Assembly: GCF_014641455.1 (NCBI RefSeq)
Contig: NZ_BMHT01000004.1
Span: 490,223 to 554,222, forward strand
DNA: 64,000 bases
Source of the DNA: Hymenobacter cavernae
Lineage (GTDB): Bacteria > Bacteroidota > Bacteroidia > Cytophagales > Hymenobacteraceae
Direction of reading: 5' to 3'
The notes beneath the pieces are model-generated. The model did no database searches. It worked only from the letters and a program-made list of their open reading frames with translations, and was not told the origin of the DNA. How positions within the stretch are numbered: the first letter of the stretch is position 1; each line of letters starts with the position of its first letter. Below, piece after piece: positions 50,436 to 58,628 of this stretch. Both the position numbers and the translations under genes were made by a program.

Positions 50436-51377
50436 TTAGTCCTTCTTGTCGCCTTTCACTTCCTCTTTCACGTCTTTGAAGGCGCCTTTCACGGCTCCGC
50501 CGACTTTTTTGCCGACTTTCTCGGCACCGTTCGCCACGTTTTTAGCGGCGTTGCCTACGTCTTTGCCGGTATTCTGAGCCGATTGCTTCAACTCCACGCC
50601 TTCGCCTTTTGCTTTGGCTTCTTCTTTCTTACCCGTTACTAGGTCGCCGACCTGCGAGCCGCGCGCTTCGGCCTTGTCGAACGATTTGAAGGCGGCATAT
50701 TTCAACTTTTCCTTCGTGATTTCAGCCTTATCTGAGCCACTGATGTTGCCCTTAATCTGGTCGTATTTCGTATCCATGGCGCGCCACTCAGCGTTGATGT
50801 TGCGCCAGTCGTCGATGTCGTAACGATCCTCGTTCTGCTTCACGCGTTGCACAAATGCCTCATAGGTAGTGCGGGCGTTAGCGGCCGTCATGGCGGCAGC
50901 CGGGGAGCTAGGTTTGTAGTACTTACCTAGCTTGCTGGGGGCGCTGCTAGCCGTTGAGGTTGTGGTAGTTGTCGTCGTCGTGCTGAGCGTGGTGGTGTCG
51001 GTAGCGCCGGCACGGTTGCGCCAGGCTTGCTCACGGGCGTCGTAGGCGGTGGTGTAGCGGGCGCGCAACTGTTCCAGCTCGGCACGGCGGGTGTCGTCGT
51101 ACTTGTCCGCGTCGCGGTCGATGGCAGCTACGGCGGAGTCATAATCGGCCTTGAGCTTGGCGGTTTGCTGGTCGTATTCTTCCTGCGTTTCGTTGGCTAC
51201 GTCTTTGGCGCTGGCCTCCGTGTTTGCCACGAACGTTTTGAAGTTGTTGTACGCCTCGTCCGTTTCCTGCGAAGCTTCTTTTTTATCAGCTTGCGAACAG
51301 CCTGTTTGCGAAAGCGAAACCCCACCAACTGCCAGCAGGAGTGTCAGGGCATTGATAGTCAGGATTTTCTTCAACAT
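50436..51377 (-). CDS. Lys/Ala-rich lipoprotein-like protein (DUF6565-like)
   Basis: A 313-residue exported protein with a signal and possible lipobox (TGC, Cys27). A long charged helical domain (YNNFKTFVANTEASAKDVANETQEEYDQQTAKLKADYDSA) at about 40-135 and a second one at about 170-250 are joined by a Thr/Ser run near 131-150. The C-terminal 70 residues are Lys/Gly/Ala repeats of GDVGNAAKNVANGAEKVGKKVG type. The two helical blocks resemble DUF6565-type proteins of this group; function is unknown, perhaps cell-envelope spacing or stress. The reverse strand reads as a different protein only by chance. Confidence 0.6.
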   Translation of the reverse strand: MLKKILTINALTLLLAVGGVSLSQTGCSQADKKEASQETDEAYNNFKTFVANTEASAKDVANETQEEYDQQTAKLKADYDSAVAAIDRDADKYDDTRRAELEQLRARYTTAYDAREQAWRNRAGATDTTTLSTTTTTTTTSTASSAPSKLGKYYKPSSPAAAMTAANARTTYEAFVQRVKQNEDRYDIDDWRNINAEWRAMDTKYDQIKGNISGSDKAEITKEKLKYAAFKSFDKAEARGSQVGDLVTGKKEEAKAKGEGVELKQSAQNTGKDVGNAAKNVANGAEKVGKKVGGAVKGAFKDVKEEVKGDKKD

Positions 51378-51502
51378 AGGTGTAAGGTTTAAAGGGTATG
51401 TAAGGCAGGGCGAAAATATGCGGAGCCTTTGCGCTACTTAACGCAAGCTTTCCGCGAGTGGTTACAGTTCAGCTCAGTATGAGGCAGATACGCCAAGGCT
51501 TC

Positions 51503-51510
51503 TATCTTTG
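51503..51510 (+). promoter_or_regulatory. -7 promoter element of the aminotransferase-oxidoreductase operon
   Basis: TATCTTTG, an exact match. It would give a leader of about 55 nt before the ATG at 51572 and argues against any start upstream of it. Confidence 0.6.
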
Positions 51511-51571
51511 GTGTCTGCCTACTACGCCAACGCCCTTGCCGAAACTTCTCACCCCGCCCGCCCCGATCCGG

Positions 51572-52705
51572 ATGCTGGATCTGTCGGCCCAGCACGCCGC
51601 TATTCAGCCCGAACTTAACGCCGCTCTGCAAGCGGTACTTACCGAAGCTGCCTTTATTCAGGGCTCTGATGTTCAGCTATTTGCCACAGAGCTGGGCCAG
51701 TACCTAGGGGGGGCGCACATCGTGCCCTGCGCCAACGGCACCGATGCCCTCCAGCTGGCCCTGATGAGCCTAAAGCTGCCACCCGGCGCGGAGGTGATTG
51801 TGCCCGCCTTCACCTACATCGCCACGGCCGAAGCGGTAGCTATTCTGGGTCTGCGCCCCGTGGTGGTCGACGTGCTGCCCGACACTTTCGGCCTCGACCC
51901 GGCGGCAGTAGAAGCTGCTATTACACCGCGCACCGCCGCCATTATGGTGGTACATCTGTTTGGGCAATGCGCTGACTTGGAGACATTAACGGAAGTAGCT
52001 GAAAGGCACAACCTAGCTTTGATCGAAGATAACGCGCAGGCTATCGGGGCCACGTTTCAGTTTGCCGACGGCAGCCAGCGCTACGCGGGCACCGTGGGGC
52101 ACGCGGGTACCACATCGTTTTTTCCGTCCAAAAACCTAGGTGCCCTCGGCGACGGCGGCGCCCTGCTCACCCGCTACGCGGGCACCGCCACGTATCTGCG
52201 CCAGCTCGCCAACCACGGTCAAACCCGCAAATACCACCACGAGCACATCGGCCTGAACTCCCGCCTCGATACGCTGCAAGCGGCGCTCCTGCGCGTCAAG
52301 CTGCGCCACCTAACTGCCTGGACCGCAGCACGCCAGCAAGTTGCCGCGCACTACGATGCGGTATTAGTCAATATTCCCGAGCTGCAAATTCCGGTGCGCG
52401 ACCCACGTAGCACTCACGTTTTTCATCAGTACACCATCACCCTGAAAGACGCCGCGCAGCGCGATGCGCTACAGCAGCACTTGCAGCAGCACGGCGTGCC
52501 CAGCGTGGTGTACTACCCAGTGCCCACGCATTTGCAGCCGGCTTATCGCTACCTGGGTTACTTGGAAGGGCAGTTTCCGGTGGCGGAGCGTCTGTGCCAC
52601 ACGGTGTTATCGCTGCCTATTCATCCGGCGCTCACGGAAGCGCAACTTGATTACATTGCAGAAGTAGTCCACACTTTCTTCGCCGCACCGTTCCCCTCCG
52701 CATGA
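51572..52705 (+). CDS. DegT/DnrJ/EryC1-family sugar aminotransferase
   Basis: PLP-dependent aminotransferase for nucleotide-linked keto-sugars, 377 residues. It begins MLDLSAQHAAIQPELN and shows CANGTDALQLAL, VPAFTYIATAEAV, IEDNAQAIGA and the PLP lysine Lys187 in SFFPSKNLGALGDGG. HGQTRKYHHEHIGLNSRLDTLQAA is the substrate-contact part. It overlaps the next gene by four bases (ATGA at 52702-52705), so they are translationally coupled. With a Gfo/Idh partner it resembles the WlbA/WlbE pair that makes amino-modified UDP-sugars. The substrate is inferred only. Confidence 0.93.
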   Translation: MLDLSAQHAAIQPELNAALQAVLTEAAFIQGSDVQLFATELGQYLGGAHIVPCANGTDALQLALMSLKLPPGAEVIVPAFTYIATAEAVAILGLRPVVVDVLPDTFGLDPAAVEAAITPRTAAIMVVHLFGQCADLETLTEVAERHNLALIEDNAQAIGATFQFADGSQRYAGTVGHAGTTSFFPSKNLGALGDGGALLTRYAGTATYLRQLANHGQTRKYHHEHIGLNSRLDTLQAALLRVKLRHLTAWTAARQQVAAHYDAVLVNIPELQIPVRDPRSTHVFHQYTITLKDAAQRDALQQHLQQHGVPSVVYYPVPTHLQPAYRYLGYLEGQFPVAERLCHTVLSLPIHPALTEAQLDYIAEVVHTFFAAPFPSA

Positions 52706-53838
52706 GTCAGCAGCCTCCTTTCATAACGCTTACCCAGCTTCAGCCGCTCCAGGACGCCGTGGTGGCCGCCAAGCTAGGTCTGGAAAAAATAGACGCGCAA
52801 TCCGGGCCGAAAACCATAGAGCCCGTCGGAGCGGTTCGCTTTGTTATCTGCGGCGTGGGCCACATCGGGCGGCGGCACGCTACGTTGGTTTCGCGCTACG
52901 CCGGCGCCGAGCTAGTGGCCTTGGTTGATACGCGCGCCGAGCTGCAAGCCGAGTTGGAGGCCGAATATGGCGTGCCGTTCTTCGCTTCCCTGGATGACTA
53001 CCTAGGTCGTGGTCCGGCTGCCGATGTGCTCACCGTAGCCACGCCCAACTACCTGCACGCCGCGCAGGCCGTGGCGGGGCTGCGGCGCGGTTTGCACGTA
53101 GTTGTCGAGAAGCCAATTGCCCTGCATAAGGCTGATGCTGAGCAGATTGTACACACGGCGCTGCAAACCGGTCGGCTGGTGTTTGGGGTGATGCAGAACC
53201 GCTACTCGCCGCCCGCCGCCTGGCTTAAGCAGGTGTACGACGAAGGAAAGCTAGGTCAGATTTATCTGGTGCAAATCAACTGCTTCTGGAACCGCGATGC
53301 GCGCTACTACCGGGCCGGCGGCTGGAAAGGCACGCTCGCCCAGGATGGCGGCACGCTCTTCACGCAGTTCAGCCACTTCGTCGATTTGCTCTACTGGGTG
53401 TTCGGCGACATTACCAATATCGCAGCTCGCTTTCGCGACTTCAACCATGAGGGCGTTACGGAGTTTGAGGACAGCGGCCTCGTCACCTTTGATCTGGTGC
53501 GCGGCGGCAGCGGCACCTTGCAGTACAGCACCGCCGTGTGGGACCGGAACCTGGAAAGCAGCCTGACGGTGGTGGCCGAGCACGGCAGCCTGCGCATCGG
53601 CGGCCAGTATATGGATAAGGTAGAATACTGCCACCTGCGCGACTACACACTGCCCGAGCTAGCCCCCACGAACCCCGCCAACGACTACGGCCCCTACCAG
53701 GGCAGCGCCGCCAATCATGTGCAGGTGATTGAAAATGTGGTGGATACGGTGCAGAAACGTAGTAGCGCAACGACGAATGCGCTAGAAGGCTTGAAGGTGG
53801 TGGAGATTATTGAGCGGATTTACTCTCTAGCTAGGTGA
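52702..53838 (+). CDS. Gfo/Idh/MocA-family sugar oxidoreductase (WlbA-like)
   Basis: NAD(P)-dependent sugar dehydrogenase of 378 residues. The Rossmann motif GVGHIGRRH lies at 51-59, the EKP motif is in HVVVEKPIAL, and the C-terminal substrate domain has GGTLFTQFSHFVDLLYWVFG and YQGSAANHVQVIENVVD. It is coupled by an ATGA overlap to the aminotransferase, supporting one two-step pathway: oxidation of a UDP-sugar then transamination. Residues 1-44 before the Rossmann fold are an unusual N-terminal extension. WlbA-like enzymes oxidise UDP-GlcNAc uronic acid; that substrate is a hypothesis here. Confidence 0.9.
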   Translation: MSQQPPFITLTQLQPLQDAVVAAKLGLEKIDAQSGPKTIEPVGAVRFVICGVGHIGRRHATLVSRYAGAELVALVDTRAELQAELEAEYGVPFFASLDDYLGRGPAADVLTVATPNYLHAAQAVAGLRRGLHVVVEKPIALHKADAEQIVHTALQTGRLVFGVMQNRYSPPAAWLKQVYDEGKLGQIYLVQINCFWNRDARYYRAGGWKGTLAQDGGTLFTQFSHFVDLLYWVFGDITNIAARFRDFNHEGVTEFEDSGLVTFDLVRGGSGTLQYSTAVWDRNLESSLTVVAEHGSLRIGGQYMDKVEYCHLRDYTLPELAPTNPANDYGPYQGSAANHVQVIENVVDTVQKRSSATTNALEGLKVVEIIERIYSLAR

Positions 53839-53936
53839 AAGCCGTGTACATCTCGAATAATTCAAACTGATGGATGCGTTGCATATTAATATTTAAGCTG
53901 AGCCTCGATATATTCCTGGCCTAGAGGACTTTCAAT

Positions 53937-54581
53937 ATGAAATCAGAATCTATTATCGTTGCGGTTCTATCATTGCTATTGTCTTTTTTGACTGTTTTGT
54001 TTACAAACCTATCCTCTATATGGGGAAAGTGGATTGATGCTCAACAGAAGAAAGATGATCATAGATTTTCTATTAGAAATGTATATGTAATAAATAAGAT
54101 AAGAGCAGGCGAACAGGAGGTTGGTAATCTAATTATATTAATAAACGCTTATGAGGCTTTGGAGACGTATTATAGACACTTTAAAATAGAAGATATACTT
54201 GCTGAATCCACCCCATTTGATGTGCAGGAACGTATCAAAAGAGTTAATACCTTTACTGATAAGATTATAGAATCTGCATCAGCTTCTAACAATTATTGCT
54301 CTCTGTACTTTGATATCAATCAAGATTCATCAGATGTAGATGCAATTAGCAGCGAACTAACAGAGATTCGTGATTCTATAGATAATTTATCTGATAATAT
54401 TAAAAAGGAGCATGGATTGTACCAAGAAGTTGAAATTCAGAGTGAGGGCAGGGTAAATTATGCAGATCAATTAAAGTTGGAAATAGAAAAATACTTAGAT
54501 AAAAGTAAAATTGTGAAAGATTTTTATCACAGAAGAATCTTGATAATTCGTGAAGAGCTAGCCAAGTACGATATACTATAA
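53937..54581 (+). CDS. AT-rich membrane-anchored coiled-coil orphan
   Basis: A 214-residue protein of unknown family. TM1 (SIIVAVLSLLLSFLTVLFTNL, about 5-25) anchors a long helical cytoplasmic region with two coiled-coil-like stretches (about 100-160 and 170-214), rich in Lys, Asp, Ile and Ser. The gene is markedly more AT-rich than all neighbours and lacks the CTAGG words usual here, which points to recent transfer. It precedes the MNT-HEPN pair and EcsC. It may belong to the same accessory islet, but no link is shown by sequence. Confidence 0.6.
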   Translation: MKSESIIVAVLSLLLSFLTVLFTNLSSIWGKWIDAQQKKDDHRFSIRNVYVINKIRAGEQEVGNLIILINAYEALETYYRHFKIEDILAESTPFDVQERIKRVNTFTDKIIESASASNNYCSLYFDINQDSSDVDAISSELTEIRDSIDNLSDNIKKEHGLYQEVEIQSEGRVNYADQLKLEIEKYLDKSKIVKDFYHRRILIIREELAKYDIL

Positions 54582-54683
54582 ATGCAAATGCGGTTTGTTC
54601 TTATACTTTAAAGAATGGTATGCAAAGAAGCACTTTGTTGATTGTCTGACTTATAGCGTAATGCAAGATTTATACTACTTCTG

Positions 54684-55013
54684 ATGCTGCCGCTCATCGC
54701 CAACGTCGCTTCTCAGCTAGCTGCCCTCTGCCGCACGCGTCAGGTGCAGCAACTATACCTTTTTGGCTCGGCGGCAACGGGTAATTTTCAACCGGCTACC
54801 AGTGACCTAGATTTCCTGGTAACGCTTCAATCATTACCGCCATTGGAGCGAGGAGAAGCATTGATGAGCCTATGGACGGAACTAGAAGATTTATTTCAGC
54901 GCAAGGTAGATTTACTAACGCCGGAGTCGTTGCGTAATCCATATTTGGTGCAGGAAATTGAACGCACCAAAAAACTAATTTATGACGCAGCACGGCCGGA
55001 AATACTTGTTTGA
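54684..55013 (+). CDS. MNT-domain nucleotidyltransferase antitoxin
   Basis: A 109-residue minimal nucleotidyltransferase. The signature is YLFGSAATGNFQPATSDLDF: Gly28-Ser29, then Asp41 and Asp43 about 11 residues on, with a third Asp76 in KVDLLTP. In HEPN-MNT systems this partner adds AMP groups to the HEPN toxin and silences it. The stop lies inside the HEPN gene (32-base overlap), so the two are co-expressed. Catalytic residues are intact. Confidence 0.9.
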   Translation: MLPLIANVASQLAALCRTRQVQQLYLFGSAATGNFQPATSDLDFLVTLQSLPPLERGEALMSLWTELEDLFQRKVDLLTPESLRNPYLVQEIERTKKLIYDAARPEILV

Positions 55014-55326
55014 TATTCTCCGCGCTATTGAACTGGCAGAAGAATTTGTGCGCGACTTACCAAGCTTTGCTGCCTATCAGGTAGATGCCAAAACGCGAAG
55101 TGCCGTTGAACGGCAGCTAGGTATCGTAGGCGAAGCTGTAAACCATCTGCGGCGCGTGTGGCCGGAAGCAGAACTGCCGAATACGAAGCAAATGGTGGAT
55201 TTTCGCAATAGGCTAATTCATTCTTACGATAACATTGATGATGCTGTCGTGTGGACCATCCTAAAAAAGCATTTGCCCATTTTAAAAGCTGACGTGCAAC
55301 GCCGCTTAGCTTCGGAAGAGGAGTAG
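54982..55326 (+). CDS. HEPN-domain toxin (DUF86-like)
   Basis: A 114-residue helical HEPN protein. It carries the RNase motif R-x4-H-x-Y as RNRLIHSY (Arg75, His80, Tyr82). The start MTQHGRKYLFDILRAIELAEEF is typical of the DUF86 group. It is expected to cut RNA, and to be silenced by AMP attached at the motif Tyr by the MNT partner. It overlaps the MNT gene and EcsC begins 16 bp after its stop. The name follows the family and gene order. Confidence 0.9.
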   Translation: MTQHGRKYLFDILRAIELAEEFVRDLPSFAAYQVDAKTRSAVERQLGIVGEAVNHLRRVWPEAELPNTKQMVDFRNRLIHSYDNIDDAVVWTILKKHLPILKADVQRRLASEEE

Positions 55327-55330
55327 CCGC

Positions 55331-55338
55331 TATCTTCC
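55331..55338 (+). promoter_or_regulatory. -7-like element directly before ecsC
   Basis: TATCTTCC, one base off the consensus, ending 4 bp before the ATG at 55343. Confidence 0.3.
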
Positions 55339-55342
55339 GCTC

Positions 55343-56089
55343 ATGACTTCCTACGAACAGCAAGCTGCCGAAGAATTGCGCCAGTGGCAGCAGAAGATGC
55401 AGCAGCGCCCTTCCATGCTGGACCGCGTTGCGCGGCGGGTGCAGACGCGCCTCAATGCCTTGCTGCCCGAGAAGCTGCACGCGGCCATCACTACGGCCAT
55501 CAAGCAGATGGTGCGCGGCGTGCTGTTCGGGTCCATGCACACCACGCGTAAGCCGCTGCTCGAAGCCAGCCTGGAACAGCGCGAAACAGCCGTGCGCGCC
55601 CACGTGCGTGACTACCGCACGATGGCCGCCGCCGAAGGCGCCGTAACGGGTGCCGGTGGCTTCCTGTTTGGGCTGGCCGATTTCCCGTTGCTGCTGGGGC
55701 TGAAGCTCAAGCTCCTCTTCGACGTGGCCTCTGTTTACGGCTATGATGTGAAGGACTATACCGAGCGCCTCTACCTGCTGCATGTGTTTCAGCTGGCGTT
55801 CAGCAGCCAGCACACCCGCAACGACGTGTACCGCCGCCTGGCCGATTGGGAAGCCTACCGCCACACCCTGCCCACCGATGTGCACGAGTTCGATTGGCGC
55901 ACCTTCCAGCAGGAGTACCGCGACTACATCGATTTGGCGAAGCTAGCCCAACTGGTGCCCGTAATCGGGGCGGCAGTGGGCGCGGTAGCCAACTACCGCC
56001 TCATCGAGCAGCTCGGCAACACGGCCATGAATTGCTACCGGATGCGCCACCAATCGGCAGCAGGTAAGCTTCTGTTTACCAATTTATAA
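55343..56089 (+). CDS. EcsC-family protein
   Basis: A 248-residue protein of the EcsC family, whose function is not established; relatives occur beside membrane-stress and transporter genes. The N-terminus is charged and helical (YEQQAAEELRQWQQKMQQRPS). The EcsC core includes GAVTGAGGFLFGLADFPLLLGLKLKLLFDVASVYGYDV and a hydrophobic tail (LAQLVPVIGAAVGAVANYRLI). The gene starts 16 bp after the HEPN stop. A long inverted repeat follows. It could be part of a stress-related group with the HEPN-MNT pair, but only by position. Confidence 0.85.
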   Translation: MTSYEQQAAEELRQWQQKMQQRPSMLDRVARRVQTRLNALLPEKLHAAITTAIKQMVRGVLFGSMHTTRKPLLEASLEQRETAVRAHVRDYRTMAAAEGAVTGAGGFLFGLADFPLLLGLKLKLLFDVASVYGYDVKDYTERLYLLHVFQLAFSSQHTRNDVYRRLADWEAYRHTLPTDVHEFDWRTFQQEYRDYIDLAKLAQLVPVIGAAVGAVANYRLIEQLGNTAMNCYRMRHQSAAGKLLFTNL

Positions 56090-56095
56090 GCTGTT

Positions 56096-56180
56096 AATTG
56101 TCATTCCGGGCAGCGCGAGGAATCTGAGTTGAGACCTAGGTTTTAAACCCAGATTCCTCGCGCTGCTCGGAATGACAATT
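56096..56180. repeat. Long intergenic inverted repeat, GTCAT...ATGAC type
   Basis: Arms 56096-56125 and 56151-56180 pair over 30 nt with one mismatch and carry GTCATTCC and GGAATGAC. The loop holds CCTAGG. It lies between ecsC and the permease. Confidence 0.9.
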
Positions 56181-56341
56181 CTGCTGGCTTTTTCAATCGG
56201 GCTGACCTAGGCTGCCTAACAACTCCGGCTACTTCGTGGTTGTCGGGTACTCCAAAACTTGCTTTACCCCGTAGAAGGTCCGGCTGCCAAGGCACCATAG
56301 GCTTTCTTTGCAAACTTGATGAAGTAGTATTTACTCTTTTT

Positions 56342-57823
56342 ATGCTTAAAAAATCACTCGAACTTCTACACCAGGAAGCAGCCGAAACCGGCGCTAACAC
56401 GCTGAAACGCAGCCTGGGCGGCCTCAATCTTATTGCAATCGGTATCGGAGTGATTATCGGGGCGGGGCTGTTTTCGCTCACCGGCATTGCGGCGGCCAAC
56501 CACTCCGGGCCAGCCGTGACGCTGTCGTTTGTAGTGGCGGCGGTGGGCTGTGCGTTTTCGGCGCTGTGCTACGCCGAATTTGCCTCGATGGTGCCGGTGG
56601 CCGGCTCCGCCTACACCTACGCCTACGCTACCCTAGGTGAGCTGTTTGCCTGGATTATTGGCTGGGATTTGGTGCTCGAATACTCGGTGGGCGCGGCCAC
56701 GGTGGCTATCAGTTGGTCGCAATACCTGGTGCGCTTCCTGAGCAAATACAACCTGCACATTCCACCGCAGCTAGTGGCTTCGCCCTTCGAGACCATCACG
56801 CTGGCGAGTGGCGCCCAGGTAACCGGCTTCGTAAATCTGCCCGCTGTTCTGATCGTGCTGGCCATTACGGCTATCATCATCCGGGGCACGCAAGGCTCAG
56901 CCATCTTCAATGCCATTGTGGTGGCGCTCAAGGTGTTAGTCGTGCTGGTGTTCATTGCCCTAGGTTGGCGATACATTGACCCGGCTAACTACCAACCCTA
57001 TATTCCAGCCAACACCGGCAACTTCGGGGAGTTTGGTTGGAGCGGCATCTTACGCGGGGCGGGCGTCGTGTTCTTCGTGTTTATCGGGTTCGACATTGTG
57101 GCCACCATGGCGCAGGAAACCAAGAATCCGCAGCGCAACATGCCCATCGGTATCATCGGCTCGCTGCTGATTTGTACGGTGCTGTTCGTCCTTTTTGGGC
57201 ACGTAATGACGGGCCTAGCCAATTATACGGAGTTCAAAAACAGCGCCGCGCCGGTGGCTATTGCCATCGAGAAAACGCCGTACGCGTGGCTGAGCCAAGC
57301 CATCATCATTGCCATTCTGATCGGCTACACGTCCGTGATTCTGGTGGATTTGCTGGGCCAAAGCCGCGTGTTCTTCACCATGTCGCGCGACGGATTGCTG
57401 CCGGGCGTGTTCTCGCAGGTGCACCCGCGCTTCCAGACGCCGCACAAATCCAATCTCTTGCTAGGCGTGTTTATCAGCCTATTTGCAGGGCTGGTGCCCA
57501 TCAGCGTGGTGGGTGAAATGACGAGCATCGGTACGCTGCTGGCCTTCGTGATGGTGTGCATCGGCATCCTCATTTTGCGCAAGCGCGAGCCCAACACGCC
57601 CCGGCCGTTCCGCACGCCGTGGGTGCCGGTGGTGCCCATCCTAGGTATCCTGACGTGCCTGGTAATGATGGTGTCATTGCCAAAAGACACCTGGATTCGG
57701 CTGTTCGTGTGGCTGGCTATCGGCCTAGTGATTTACTTCGCTTACGGTAAGAAGCACAGCAAATTAGCCCAAGGGCAGGTGGCGGATGCCGGCATAGAGC
57801 CGCAAGGCACGCGGATGCAGTAA
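56342..57823 (+). CDS. APC-family amino acid permease
   Basis: Inner-membrane amino acid transporter of 493 residues with about 12 to 14 hydrophobic segments. TM1 carries the substrate-site IGIGVIIGAGLFSLTG motif (about 34-49), TM3 YAEFASMVPVAGSAYTYAYA, and TM6 IGFDIVATMAQETKNPQRNMP, all typical of cationic amino acid transporter (CAT/YfnA) proteins. The C-terminus is short and lacks the extra domain of larger CATs. The ATG at 56342 is preferred to 56240 because it starts the family N-terminus. Substrate is not known, probably basic or branched amino acids. Confidence 0.93.
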   Translation: MLKKSLELLHQEAAETGANTLKRSLGGLNLIAIGIGVIIGAGLFSLTGIAAANHSGPAVTLSFVVAAVGCAFSALCYAEFASMVPVAGSAYTYAYATLGELFAWIIGWDLVLEYSVGAATVAISWSQYLVRFLSKYNLHIPPQLVASPFETITLASGAQVTGFVNLPAVLIVLAITAIIIRGTQGSAIFNAIVVALKVLVVLVFIALGWRYIDPANYQPYIPANTGNFGEFGWSGILRGAGVVFFVFIGFDIVATMAQETKNPQRNMPIGIIGSLLICTVLFVLFGHVMTGLANYTEFKNSAAPVAIAIEKTPYAWLSQAIIIAILIGYTSVILVDLLGQSRVFFTMSRDGLLPGVFSQVHPRFQTPHKSNLLLGVFISLFAGLVPISVVGEMTSIGTLLAFVMVCIGILILRKREPNTPRPFRTPWVPVVPILGILTCLVMMVSLPKDTWIRLFVWLAIGLVIYFAYGKKHSKLAQGQVADAGIEPQGTRMQ

Positions 57824-57854
57824 GGGTGTTGGTACCTAGGTGCTAGCTAGCCTA

Positions 57855-57890
57855 GCTTGGTCGGATTATAAATCCGGCCAAGCAACGACC
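57855..57890. repeat. 36-nt palindromic element, copy 2
   Basis: GCTTGGTCGGATTATAAATC then CGGCCAAGCAACGACC, similar to 39992-40027. The GGATT...AATCC pair and GCTTGG/CCAAGC ends form a hairpin. It lies after the permease gene. Confidence 0.7.
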
Positions 57891-57944
57891 TCTGTCGAAC
57901 AAAGTCGAACAAATATGTAATATGGTCGACAGAAGTTGCTGATG

Positions 57945-58568
57945 TTATTGAGTTGGAATTTCCCTGCTTGACTCCTGCACAGCTAATGTATCGCCCGCTT
58001 TGACGCTTGCAATAGTAGCTTCCTTGAACTCGTTAAAAACCCTTCCAGACTTGTCGGAATACCTGTTATTTCCAGGAAGAGCCTGTTTGAAGCGGTAGTG
58101 TAACACGGCAAGGCGAATGTTGTTGCCTGCATTGTAGCCTACTACTACATGCTGAGCTACATAGCTATATGATAAATAATCAGGAACGGGAAGTAGTGGT
58201 GAAGTATACTTGAGCATCAGCCGGAAAAAATCGTTACGATCTGCGACCGGCATCATGAAAGGCGAATAGAATAGATATTGGTCTTTATTTCTACTTACGG
58301 AATAGCGTATGATGTTCGTGCCAATTAGAACTGTATCTGGTTTGACAAACCGGATAACATCGTCTGCGCTAAGGGTAGTAGTGGGTAGTACGAAGGAAAC
58401 GCTTGATTGCTGGATAAAACGGTTCTTTACGGCTTCATCTTTAATCTCTTTACCATTCGTAAAAACACGCTGCCTGATTTTAGACGTGGGATTTTGCTCA
58501 TCTTTTTTACAGGCTGATAAGCCGATAAGTGTTAGTAATAGAAGTGAAGTTGAATAAGCCCGCATCAT
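57945..58568 (-). CDS. Hypothetical lipoprotein
   Basis: A 207-residue lipoprotein with lipobox LSAC (Cys20). The mature part has no recognised domain: FVLPTTTLSADDVIRFVKPDTVLIG, then DYLSYSYVAQHVVVGYNAGNNIRLAVLHYRF, then a basic C-terminus. It is more AT-rich than its neighbours and has few CTAGG words. Two ATGs (58568 and 58565) are possible. The permease before it and the flippase after it are on their own units, so it may be a lone accessory gene. Confidence 0.7.
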   Translation of the reverse strand: MMRAYSTSLLLLTLIGLSACKKDEQNPTSKIRQRVFTNGKEIKDEAVKNRFIQQSSVSFVLPTTTLSADDVIRFVKPDTVLIGTNIIRYSVSRNKDQYLFYSPFMMPVADRNDFFRLMLKYTSPLLPVPDYLSYSYVAQHVVVGYNAGNNIRLAVLHYRFKQALPGNNRYSDKSGRVFNEFKEATIASVKAGDTLAVQESSREIPTQ

Positions 58569-58628
58569 ATAAAAGACTTTACCAGTTTAGACGTAAAGTA
58601 ATACATTAATAGTATATAGCAGGTCGTC

